From Sordaria brevicollis (lineage: Eukaryota; Ascomycota; Sordariomycetes; Sordariales; Sordariaceae): a stretch of DNA of 64,000 bases. The notes under the pieces were generated by a model. It was not told the origin of the DNA and searched no databases. It saw only the letters and a program-made list of their open reading frames with translations. Below are positions 10,123-20,109 of the stretch, piece after piece (the first letter of the stretch is position 1; every line of letters begins with the position of its first letter). The stretch is taken from the NCBI GenBank assembly GCA_033439795.1, contig JAUTDP010000003.1, positions 930,001 through 994,000 of the forward strand, in the 5' to 3' direction. Made by a program: the position numbers and the translations under genes.

Positions 10123-12009
10123 CTATCCTGCCACTTCGATGGGTCCGCCTGTCCCTCCCTCGGCGCAATCGATAATCCCGCAGGGGCAGGCGCCTTCCCC
10201 TTGCTGCGCCAGCAGAGACTGCCTCTGCGCTCCCGGCACCGGCAACGGCGGCGTAGGCTGCAGCGGCTGGAAATGGTGTGTTGCCTGACTATAGCTTGTG
10301 TTTGGCGGTGACGTCGTAATGCTAGCGCTATCGGCCGTCGAGGGCGGCGGCATCGGCCAGCTCATCATGCTTGGCGAGAAGATACCGCTGCTAGCAATGC
10401 TCACGCCACCGAGCGAGTCGACGCTGTTGCGCGCGTCACGGCCGGAGTGGTTGGAGTGCGTAGGCGAGGGGGGCTGGATGAAGTAATCGGACATTCCCGT
10501 GGGCGCGCGCTCGAAGATGCTATGGGAATCGGGCGTGGGCGACCTGGGGCTACCTGTACCGTGTGTCGTGTCCAGGACGGGGGGTTCATGGGTGGCTTTG
10601 GTGGAAGATCGGCAGGCAGTTGGGGTGGGTTGGGTGACGGGAGCGGGAAGGATGGTACCGTAGTTGATGCCTTTTCCTTTTTCTTGCATGGTGGGTGATG
10701 TGGGTGATGATGGCTCGTCCTCGTAGAGCAGGCCTTTGCCCATGGAGGAGCGCTTTTTGTCGCGCTTAGTGTAGGCAGCTACTTTGAGAGGAGTGAACTT
10801 GATGAGGAAGTTTTGGACGCGGGCCGTGCGCCGGTATTTGAAAAGGAGAGCGAATAGGATCAAGAAAAGAACGACGATAGCTGAGGGTTGAGATGTCAGT
10901 GAGAAACTCTTGAGGAGTAGGTGATGATATGATAACCTACTGACGACACCACCGGCAATGCCAGGTACAAGACCCGTGGTGCTAGTCTTGGGCGCATCCG
11001 TCGTGGGAGTGTCGCTGGTGGTTGAGCCTCCGCCAGCTTGCGTGTGCGTCGACCCAGGGGTAGGGTTAAGCTCTGGGTTGACCCATAAGGGGTCATCAGA
11101 TCCAGCTACTTGTCCGGGAACGGTACTCTCGCCAGCTCCTGACGAAACATCCGTCGGGGTGCCTGCAACGATCCACGCAGTGGAAAGCGTAGTAGGAATG
11201 TTTTGGTTGTTATGCTGGATTGCTGAGTGATGGGAAGTAGGTGAAGGATGAGAGCCCTGAAGATCGCTATCCCCATCCTTGGAGCTATCGTTCCCACCTT
11301 CATTCCCACCCTCATTGCCATCTGACTGTCCTCCCGACTCGGATGCGTGACTCGCAGCTGGCACTGGAGCAGCCAATAGAACCTTTCCAGGAAGAACGCC
11401 AGTCAAAGGATGGCTGCCAGAAGTAGCCGTGGGCTGTACGTCACCCTTGTCCAGAGTTATGCTGGGTGGTGGAACGGCGGCATTGTTGCCGTTTTCAGAG
11501 CCGATAGGTCCCGTGTTTTCATGGCCGGAGCCGGAGTCTCCACTCCCCGCGTTCCCTGCGTTACCCTTTTCCCCGTTGCTTGAACCAGATCCCTCACTCG
11601 AACCCGTTCCAGGATTCGATACCGGACCTTGCTCGGCTCCCTTCGTCGGCTGTGGCGTGGTGCTCGTTGTGGAAGACTTCGCTACTGCGTGAGAAGTGGT
11701 GGCTGGCGGTGCTACCACTGCGGGTGGCTGTGTGACGGCGGGAGGACTCGCGGGTTGTGTCTTTGTTTCGACCGGAGGGGGTGCTACAACTGCCGGGGGC
11801 GAAGTTGCAACCGGCGCCGGTGCTGGTGTTGGTGTCGTAGCCGGCGGTGTCTCCACTGGCTCTTCTGGCTTAGGACATCCCAGCGACTTGGGGAAGGCCT
11901 TGCACCAAGGGCTGAAAAGCTTATCGAAAAATTCCTTGATCGTTCGCTTTTCTAAGGAATGGTCGAACCCGTCATTGAACTCATCCTCAAAGCCATTTTG
12001 GTTATCCAT
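10123..12009 (-). CDS. Ser/Thr/Pro-rich single-pass membrane protein
   Basis: A protein of 608 aa. Exon 1 is 12009-10941 and exon 2 is 10880-10123; the 60-nt intron (GTAGGT...CCTCAG, phase 1) falls exactly at the start of the transmembrane segment. Residues 1-50 contain LEKR, a Kex2-like dibasic site, before SPWCKAF. About residues 50-350 are Pro, Thr, Ser, Gly and Asn rich, as in O-glycosylated ectodomains. One hydrophobic span (IVVLFLILFALLF, about residues 357-370) precedes KYRR and a roughly 240-residue Ser/Pro-rich tail carrying SWPMPPP. This is the general layout of fungal cell-wall stress sensors, though no WSC domain is present. No signal peptide is visible at this ATG, so an upstream exon may be missing. 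The tail and intron position match the gene at 48710-50282. Confidence 0.75.
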   Translation of the reverse strand: MDNQNGFEDEFNDGFDHSLEKRTIKEFFDKLFSPWCKAFPKSLGCPKPEEPVETPPATTPTPAPAPVATSPPAVVAPPPVETKTQPASPPAVTQPPAVVAPPATTSHAVAKSSTTSTTPQPTKGAEQGPVSNPGTGSSEGSGSSNGEKGNAGNAGSGDSGSGHENTGPIGSENGNNAAVPPPSITLDKGDVQPTATSGSHPLTGVLPGKVLLAAPVPAASHASESGGQSDGNEGGNEGGNDSSKDGDSDLQGSHPSPTSHHSAIQHNNQNIPTTLSTAWIVAGTPTDVSSGAGESTVPGQVAGSDDPLWVNPELNPTPGSTHTQAGGGSTTSDTPTTDAPKTSTTGLVPGIAGGVVSRLSYHHLLLKSFSLTSQPSAIVVLFLILFALLFKYRRTARVQNFLIKFTPLKVAAYTKRDKKRSSMGKGLLYEDEPSSPTSPTMQEKGKGINYGTILPAPVTQPTPTACRSSTKATHEPPVLDTTHGTGSPRSPTPDSHSIFERAPTGMSDYFIQPPSPTHSNHSGRDARNSVDSLGGVSIASSGIFSPSMMSWPMPPPSTADSASITTSPPNTSYSQATHHFQPLQPTPPLPVPGAQRQSLLAQQGEGACPCGIIDCAEGGTGGPIEVAG

Positions 12010-13467
12010 CCTTTGACTTGTCTCGGTGCGGCAGTTGGTAGATCACAAGGATTGTGATATATGGACGCTATTATTTTGCTGATGCTCTCCGCTGGTCATT
12101 GGGTAAACTTGACGAATTCTGGGCTGGTATAAACGAGTGACAAGTGTCCGAGTCCCGAAAGAGTGAAGGGATCTACAGGACCTTGGGATGCAGGCAGGAG
12201 ACGGGGAGGAGAGGAAGAGACGGACGGGACGCATCTGGCAATTTGAAACGGAGATGATAGAGACTAAAAAGAAATCTAGCCGGGAAGCACTGAGGTCAGG
12301 CCTGTATAGACTTCAGATCCTTCACAAGGAGTCACATCCTGTCACCTAGGGCCAAGCACTTCGGGCGCAGCGTGGACGAATCACGGATGTTGAGGGCCGG
12401 GGCTGGACCGCAAAGCAAAGTGGGAAAAAGCAACGGCAGTCAATCTTCAATGCATGGACTGCACATTGGCCTCTGCTTCCGAGCGAGTTGAACCGTGCAA
12501 GTGGTATCCCCAGTGTCCCGCGGCTGTCCCGGTTGGAGCAGGGGAAAGGAGACAGGAGTTGAAGAAAAAGGATTGAAGACAGTTGGGGTGAGGCCGTTGC
12601 TGAACCATAGATTCGGTAAAGATCGACGGGACGGTCCATGTCCAATGGTGGTCTGTACCTGACGCTATTCCGAGCACGGCATAGCGCCATGAACACCCAA
12701 TTTCGACTTCCCCGTAGCTCCCGCTTGGCACCCATCATTTAGTTCCCTCAGGGGACACACTGGCCATGAAGCACCCCAAGCTAGACGACGAGGATGTTAC
12801 CCTTGACCCTAGAATCACTCGAAATCCAAGTTTTGGATTGATGACCGTTGGCAAAACGGCATCAGCCTGGACTTTCCGCGGCTTGGGATGACGATTATTG
12901 GAAACAGATACCGGTTGGTCGGCGAGACTGTGCAAAACAGAATTGCCGGCGTTGCAGTGGTCGACTTGGCTTATGAATGGACTCGGTGATGAAATGATGG
13001 GATTGCTGTTTCGGGACAATTTAGCTGTCGATCAACGAGATTTCCAGGACTTCAGGCCTGCGCCCCAAGCTTCGCGCGCTAAACCGAAGGGACGAAGACG
13101 ATTTTGTCCGGCCTTCTCGGTTCTTGCTCGCAAATTTCAGCGCAATTCAAGAGTGTTTCGGCTGTGGTGGCATTTTCTTGGGTACGGGGTGCTTGGTTGA
13201 CTCTGGCTGTGTCGCGGGTCCTGGTCGAAACCTGAGGGGGTCGTGGGAACTTTTGTATGAAGATCTTGTGGAAGCCGAAGACCCCAGGAACGGTAGGGCG
13301 AGGAAATGGCGGGCAATGGGCGGGAAGCGCACAGGTCATGGCAGATCCGAGGCTGATCCCATCAGTGATCCGAAGCCGATCACGATAGAGAACGATGGAG
13401 TGCCGTCGATAGGAGCTCAACGGGGGAAAAGGTCAGCGGAGAAACACCACGTCACCCACGCCCAGTC
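12010..13467. other. Intergenic, no gene seen
   Basis: Upstream of the minus-strand membrane-protein gene and downstream of the unresolved locus starting at 13468. Short overlapping frames exist on both strands but none has domain-like content or consistent splicing. It presumably contains the promoter, and possibly a first exon, of the gene at 10123-12009. Confidence 0.5.
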
Positions 13468-14094
13468 TCACTTGTACCGCCATTTGAGAGCAGGGACGTG
13501 TTGGAAGCCAATGGGTGCATGTGCGCCCATTGGATTTCCGAACCATCTTCTTGCCGTGTATGGTATGCGCAGATCTTTAACTGAAAAGGAAAAGGCGCCA
13601 GTCTGAAGGAGGCCAGGTTCTGAAGGCAGACAGAACATGAACTTGGAGGTCAAAAAGGCCGACGGAGGCAGGCCGTGTCTCTTTGCTGGTTTGCACGTTG
13701 CAAGTCGCTTCTGGCAATAAAGCTTGTAAGAAAGCGCAAGCTCCAAACTCTCTTCAAGTTGGACTGTGTTGATGCGCGAACCAATTGTATTGGACTTGTC
13801 AAGCGAGCTCCATCTCGTCTTTGTGTCTTCTTCGACTCGGCGCCCGAACAGGCGGACAAGGACCCTCGCCTCTCTGGCCTTGCATAGCGTTTTTCTCACG
13901 TGCTGGTCTAACCAGGTTGGTCCCAGACCGTAGAATTGACCACCTTCGCGTATCTTGTAAACCATAACAGGCGAAGAGCTCATAGCTTCCGTCATAAATG
14001 ATGGTCTTGGTTGACCTTCCACCTGCTGAATAATTTCGGGTACCCAGCCCCTTTCTCTCTCCACCTCGGATTGCATCCGTACGACCTTGGCCTG
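13468..14094 (-). other. Open frame in line with the upstream locus (possible exon or decayed 3' part)
   Basis: About 208 codons stay open from 14094 to the stop at 13468. The composition is plausible for a soluble or cytoplasmic region (for example ERERGWVPEIIQQVEGQ). The frame is identical to that of the Ser-rich frame at 14370-14095 and is separated from it by a single TGA at 14097-14095. Either a very short or unrecognised intron removes the TGA, or the locus is a pseudogene. No known domain was recognised. Confidence 0.3.
13503..13539. repeat. Short palindrome
   Basis: The arms CCAATGGG and CCCATTGG (13508-13533), with GCA and TGC pairing inside them and partial extension outward, form a near-perfect hairpin. 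CCAAT is also the binding core of the HAP complex, but no gene start is close enough to assign a role. Confidence 0.4.
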
Positions 14095-14644
14095 TCAGCA
14101 GGCGTACACGGTTGGGGGTACCGGTGCCGGGTTTGATGAAGCTGACGAAGTGGATGTGGTGATTGTTCCAGACGAACTTTCTTCGGAACTTTCTTCTTCG
14201 AGAGGTTGCCGGCGGGCCACACCAACGATCTCCCTATCACTGGTCACCATCACGCCCAATAGATCTGACAGCCAGACGACTTGGTACTCGGGGCTGGAAT
14301 GGTAGATTGGGTCAGTATCGTGAGGCCATCGAGCGAACGATTTTCCTTTCCTCGACGTACTCATCTTCATCCAAGTTGGATGGGGTCCACTGCGGAACTT
14401 GAACCTGTTCGAATCCCCGATTTACTCGAACGTAACAGCGGTCCGCAAGGAAATAGGCGGCAATTATTATGATGACGCAGGAGAAAAGAGCGCCCATGAT
14501 ATTCCAGGATGATTGAAGCGAGGGCGGCTTTGACCTCTTGTTCGGCATGACTGTTGGAAGAGGAGGCGTTGGAAGAGCCGAGGTCAAGCCTATCCATAGA
14601 TAGTTGGATAAAAGGGTACGGATTACAAGAGAAGACAGCGCCAT
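14095..14644 (-). other. Putative small membrane protein, structure unresolved
   Basis: From the ATG at 14644 a frame encodes a signal-peptide-like start (MALSSLVIRTLL, then LTSALPTPP), a strong transmembrane span (MGALFSCVIIIIAAYFLA) and an acidic cytoplasmic stretch (NLDEDEYVEERKIV) before a stop at 14312. An overlapping frame (14370-14095) continues with SPEYQVVWLSDLLGV and a Ser/Glu-rich tail, as if it were the rest of the same cytoplasmic domain. A branch-like CTGAC near the overlap hints at an intron, but no donor and acceptor pair joins the frames cleanly with consensus sites. It could be a real gene with a noncanonical intron or a frameshifted pseudogene. Confidence 0.35.
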
Positions 14645-16068
14645 TTGGTCCAGTCCCTGATGTGGACGCGTAGACTCTGAACAATATCTGGCTGGGCAAG
14701 AAAGAGTTGGTAAGAACTTGCGCCGTTTGTGGCTTTTTCCAGTCCATAGATTCGTGAAGAATTGCCGCGAGGAAATCGAAGTCCTGGCACCATCGGTTCG
14801 TTTGTAGGCGGGATAAGCCTTTGTCCATACACCTGAGCCATGGTATATCAATGGAAATCTGTTGATATGCCTTCGCACACGGCAGCCATTCAGCCACCTG
14901 TTGTCGAACTTAAATTTCCCTGTGCCACAATCTGAGGCAGGTGGTGAGACAGGACTGCCATGCCATCGGTGTACTGTGACAGTCGATCCCTGACATCAAA
15001 GCTTGATTCCGCCTATTGGTGATAAAGATAGCACTCCGGATCACCCCAAGGGTTGGGTGTGGTTGAGAAGCTTCGAATAGGCCCATCATCTCAGCAGTAT
15101 TTTGGAGCTAATTGATGGGTTTGCACGTGATCAATTGGCTGCAGTCATCGATGGACACCCCGAGCAATCAAAGAGTGCTGAAGGATTGACTGTATCTCCA
15201 TGGTGCAAGCAAACGTAGGCAAGTATGCGGTGCATGTTGAAATGGCCCCGTCGTCGTCGTCGTCGTCGTCACACGGCGAGGTAAGTGCGGGTCGATTGCA
15301 CCGCGATACGCCGTGGCTGATGGCCGCGTTCCATGGTGACGACGCTGCTGAGTCAGGGGTGGTAAAATCTGGATGCTGTTCTTTCTTCTCGGAAATAACA
15401 ATCGAGGACTGCCGAATAATGGGGGTGTTGAGATGGAATTCTCTGACGGTGACAAATGGAAATGCGATGTAAAGTGAGGTTATCGCAACCGTCAAGTCCG
15501 AGCTCGAACAGCGTCATTGACAAAAGTTGTGCATGCGGAGAGGGATATCGTGCACTAACTGTCGCACTGGGATGTAGTGTACATATCTGTTAATATTTGA
15601 TAATCGCGCCATCAGCGCTGTTAATGCCGAGACCCGTGCACCTTCCGAATTTGGTCCCATATGAACAGCCATTGGATGGCAGGGATGGATGGGCGGGTAC
15701 CTGGACAGAGAATTGGCCAATCGTTCTGCGCCAGATCGGAAAGCTCCCCCGCTTTACTCCTCAGTCCTCACAGAGTCAGAGCTTCCGTCTCATTGTTTGC
15801 ACCTCCGAGAGCTGTCCGCGTGTCGCATCACCAACCATCCGATCTTCAGCCAGTTGTTGTAGCGCTCCCCCCCCAAGTGCTACAAGTTTGGCCTGTTCCC
15901 ACGGGTGGCAGCGCTCCATCCTCCGACCTCTCTTTCTCTTCTTCTTCCATCCCGTCTGTTTTGTCCTCTGCATCAATTTTGTCCGACGCAGGGACAACAG
16001 CGAGTGGAACCTCAACGGCCGGACAAGTATCACCATCACAACAAAGCAACGCAACTCCAACATCAACA
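14645..16068. other. Intergenic and leader region
   Basis: No gene was recognised up to about 15.6 kb; there is a short TCG microsatellite at 15251-15270. The last 408 nt (15661-16068) stay open in frame with the amidohydrolase-like gene and begin with an ATG, but the sequence is low in coding character and is treated here as leader. Confidence 0.45.
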
Positions 16069-18999
16069 ATGGACGAGAAGGGCGGCGGGCTGCCCCCGTA
16101 CAGCGCTGTAGCGCCACCCCCACCGGCATGGAAGAGAAAGAAGATGCGCCGGTCCAGAGGCCTCAAGTTCCTTGCGGTCGCCTGCATGGGCTTCATTGCC
16201 TATGCCCAGTGGAAGCAGCTTCCCTCGCGCTCTGAGCCCGCTCACGGTAACGTCACGGTCCACGGCTTGTCAGTGTCACGCTTGCACGACGACCTCGCCA
16301 CCTGCTCCAAGTTGCGCCAGAAGCCCCAGGACCCCATCGGCGAGGGCCGTGAGAAGAACGCCCGCTACATCGACGGCCATGCGCCTACTCTCATCAAGAA
16401 TGCCACTGTCTGGGTTGGAGAGCCGGCCAAGGGCACCTCGGCTGCTGATGCGCGCAAGGGCAAGGGCTACAGCTGGATCAAGGCCGACGTCTATCTCGAG
16501 TATGGCCTCATCAAGAAGGTCGAGGCCGACATTGCCGCCTCCAGCCTGCCAAAGGGCACTCATGTCTTTGACGCCAAGAGCCGTCCCCTTACCGCCGGTA
16601 TCATCGACATGCACAGCCATGCCGGCGTAGACTCTTTGCCTAGCCTTGACGGAAACGAAGATACCAACGAACTCTCGGCAGATATCACTCCCTTCGTCCG
16701 CTCCATCGATGGCATCCAGCCCAATGACCACCAGATCCAGGTCATCAAGTCTGGCGGTGTCACCACCAGCTTGGTCCTTCCTGGGTCGGGAAACAACATG
16801 GGTGGTGAGGCTTTCGCTATCAAGTTGGCTGTAGGCAAGCCCGACGGACGCAACGAGACGAGTGCTGCCGACATGCTGGCTGATCCCGAGCGCAACTGGA
16901 GGTTCATGAAGATGGCTTGCGGCGAGAACGCTAAGCGCGTTTACGGAAGGGTTGGAACTCAGGGCCCTACCAGCCGCATGGGCGAGAGCTGGGAGTTCCG
17001 TCACGCCTTTGAGCAGGCGTCCAAGTTGGTCCGCGACCAGGATGACTGGTGTGATGCTGCCGCTGCTGTCGGAGTGCAGAACATGAAGGGATATCTTCCC
17101 CAGGAACTGAAGTGGGAGTCGCTTGGCGCCCTGTTGCGCGGTCAAATTCACCTCAACACCCACTGCTATACCATCCCCGATCTGGAGGCTTTTGTCGATC
17201 ACACCAACGAGTTCAAGTTCAAGGTCCGGGCCTTCCATCATGCCCACCAGACCTATCTGGTACCCGAGGTAAGTCATAAAACCGCTACGATCTCATGCCT
17301 ATCATGTTACTAACAGACCGAACAGATCCTCAAGCGCGCCTACGGTGGTGACACCCCTGCCTCTGCCATCTTTGCCGACAACATGTACTACAAGGCCGAG
17401 TCCTACGTCGGTTCCGAGTTTGCTGGAAAGTACCTCTGGGATAACGACTTGACGCCCATCTATGTTAGCGACAACCCGGTTCTCAACGCTCAGCATGTCT
17501 TGTTCGAGGCCGCCAAGGGCCACAAGTATGGCTTGCCCTACCACGCTGCTCTTGCCTCTGTGACCACTGCTCCTGCTGAGCGTCTCGGTTTCGGTAACAG
17601 ACTCGGCAAAATCAAGCCTGGATTTGATGCCGATGTCGTTGTCTGGGACAGTGATCCTCTCGAGGTGGGAGCTACACCCGTGCAGGTGTGGATTGATGGC
17701 ACTGCACAGTACGAGCACCCTATCGAGCTGAACAAGCCGGCTCCCAAGTTGATCTTCCCTGACGAGAGCACCGCTACGATTGTTGAGGAGCCTGTCGAGA
17801 TGAACTCGGTTATCTTCACTGGCATCACCAAGGTGCTCGGTGATGTTGATGTCAAGGGCGAAAGCAAAGACGCAAAGTCCTATAGCGCCATCATCCGCAA
17901 TGGCAAGGTCACTTGCGTTGGTATCTGCACAGATGAGGTTCGCATGGCCACCACCGCCAAGATCCCCGTCGTTGAGCTCAAGGATGGTCACTTCACTGGT
18001 TCCTTCACGGTTTTGGGTTCTCAAATCGGCCTAAACGCCATCGACGCCGAAGACTCCACCGACAACGGCGACAACGTCAATGTCTTCACTCGTGCCGAGG
18101 ACGCTCTCGCCCTCGATACCAAGAAGCTACAGGCTGCCTACAAGTACGGTGTTACCAAGGCCATCACGGCACCCAAGTTCACCGACGGCAAGACTCACCA
18201 CGGCACGAGCGTCGGCTTCCTCACGGGCGCCACCAACTCCCTCGCCAAGGGCGCCATTTTCGCCAGCGACGTCGCCGTCCACTACAGCTTAGACCCCAAC
18301 GCCAAAGAAGCCGAAGGCACCCCCTCCCTCTCCGCGGCCGTCGGTGCCCTCCGCCGTAAGCTCCTCCAAGCCGCCACCAAGCTCAAGAAGAGCAACGAGA
18401 CCATCGACCCCGCAGACCTCTACTCCGAGTCCACCTTCCTGCAAAAGGTCGTCAACGGCACCCTCCCTCTCGTTCTCACCATCCACAACGCCGACATCAT
18501 CGCCGCCGTCCTGCGCGTCAAGAAGGACGTCGAGGCCGTCTCCGGCTCCAAGATCCACCTCGCCATCTTCGGCGGCGCCGAATCCCATCTCGTAGCCGAC
18601 GACCTCGCTGACGCTAACGTCGGCGTCATCCTCGCCCCTCTCCAGTCCTACGCCACATCCTGGGACCAGCGCCGTGCGCTGTCGGGTGCGCCGCTGACGA
18701 ATGGCACCGCTATTGACGTGCTGATCGAGGCTGGTGTTACTACGGCTATTGGTCTCGAGGAGGACTGGCTTGTGAGAGACTTGGGATTGTTAGCTGGTAT
18801 CGCCTACGCCAATAGCGGTGGTAAGTTGAGCGAGAAGGGCGCGTTGGGGTTGGTGAGCGGGAATGTGTACAAGATTTTGGGTACCAAGGAGCCCAAGGTG
18901 AAGGATGGACACTTTGTGGTGTTTGAGGGGAATCCGTTGAGGATTCAGAGTCGGGTGAAGGCTGTTGCTGGTGGACTGGGGGTTGTTAGCGTTTTTTGA
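16069..18999 (+). CDS. Membrane-anchored amidohydrolase-like protein
   Basis: A 957-residue protein. Exons are 16069-17268 and 17326-18999; the 57-nt intron has donor GTAAGT, branch TACTAAC and acceptor ACAG. A cytoplasmic PPPP-containing N-terminus and basic KRKKMRRSR precede one hydrophobic span (about residues 31-48), so it is probably a type II membrane protein with NxT glycosylation sites. The amidohydrolase fold follows. Metal-ligand candidates are the HxH pair H182 and H184 (IIDMHSHAG), H361 or H365 (HLNTHCY), the FHHAH cluster near residue 388, and D449 (YVSDNP); KPGFDADVVVWD is the family's typical C-terminal strand. After about residue 550 a second, degenerate amidohydrolase-like unit seems to follow and lacks the HxH. 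The start at 16069 was chosen because the basic tract and anchor follow directly. The substrate is unknown. Confidence 0.85.
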
Positions 19000-19314
19000 G
19001 TGCAGTGAGGGACGAGTTATTGGGGGCTGATGATGAATGGGATTTTCGGATACGATTTTGGATATGATGGATCTGGATATAGGGAACGGTGGGATATGGG
19101 AAGGGACATAAATGCTGATGATGACTTATATACGAAGGGATGATAGGACATGTTCACAAGAGCGATGGTTTCGCTCGATAAAGTGTTTTTTTTTCTCGTT
19201 CTGTACACTCTTGTGGTCTTGAGTTCGGGTGTGGCGACTTTTACCGGGATACCGCCGCTCACGAGTCATGCCTTCATAACCCAAATCTTCACGATGGATC
19301 TTCAACAACAACAA
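19000..19314. other. 3' flank of amidohydrolase-like gene
   Basis: Short AT-containing stretch, presumably the 3' UTR of the upstream gene plus 5' flank of the tRNA. No coding feature is seen. Confidence 0.5.
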
Positions 19315-19388
19315 GGTCCGATGGTGTAGTTGGTTATCACGTCAGTCTAACACACTGAAGGTCCCCAGATCGAGCCTGGGTCGGATCA
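19315..19388 (+). tRNA. tRNA-Val (anticodon AAC)
   Basis: A complete cloverleaf with no intron. The acceptor stem GGTCCGA pairs with TCGGATC (one G-T pair) and A is the discriminator at 19388. The D arm is GTG/CAC. The anticodon stem TCAGT/ACTGA encloses loop CTAACAC, giving anticodon AAC. The T stem CCCAG/CTGGG encloses ATCGAGC. T runs at 19404-19408 and 19412-19416 would serve as the polymerase III terminator. Confidence 0.95.
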
Positions 19389-19489
19389 ACTGTTTAAATA
19401 TTCTTTTTGATCTTTTTCCTTCTCCAACTGTCGGCTTTTTTCCTTCTTCTCACTCACCGGTATGGGCTCTGCGGTTTTTTTTTTCTCCC

Positions 19490-19522
<33 letters not shown>

Positions 19523-20109
19523 CTGGGGCTGTTACGACAATTGTGTCCATGGCTGAGTATCCTTCTCCTTCTTTTCTTTGAAAGGTTTCTTCTTCATCGA
19601 AGGCTAAACACATATGTATTGTTCTCTTTAATTTACAATACTTGTTCTTATTTTCGAGATTTTTAATTTTCGATGTATGTGTGGTTCTCCCCTACTTTAT
19701 TTGCTCTGGACCGTATTTTATTCTTGAGCATAGTTGAGAACCAAGGTTTATTTGCAAAAGCCAAACATCGAGAGTTAGACATGGCAGCAATATTCTGCAC
19801 GGTGATATCCGATCAAGGTTTAGGTTTAAGTCCCCGGATACTCTTTCACGACCTCTCGTTGCCAAACAGGAAATTGTCTTGCTTCATCTTTTGTGATTAC
19901 TATTACATCTATATACTTGCATCTCCATCGTTGATATCCAAGCAACATCCAGTTCATATCCAGTTCAATCCAACTCCCGGATCCTCAAGTGGAGAACCCT
20001 TCTTCACAGGTTCATCTCAATATCTCCCCTCCGGTTCATGATGTTACCAAAACATCAGATGAAGCTGCACTTCAACACCCCGACCTTCCCTTTGTATTAC
20101 AAAAGAAAC
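19389..20109. other. Intergenic with poly(T)
   Basis: Contains a 31-nt T run (19492-19522) and AT-rich sequence between the tRNA and the 3' end of the permease gene. No gene was found. Confidence 0.5.
19404..19416 (+). terminator. Pol III T-run terminator of tRNA-Val
   Basis: Two TTTTT runs begin 16 nt after the tRNA 3' end, as expected for RNA polymerase III termination. Confidence 0.7.

Noticed and set aside
16276..17277. Long minus-strand open frame (333 codons) and a second at 17302-18024
   Set aside because: They lie opposite the amidohydrolase-like exons, which have clear motifs; the antisense frames exist because of codon bias and have no domain content.
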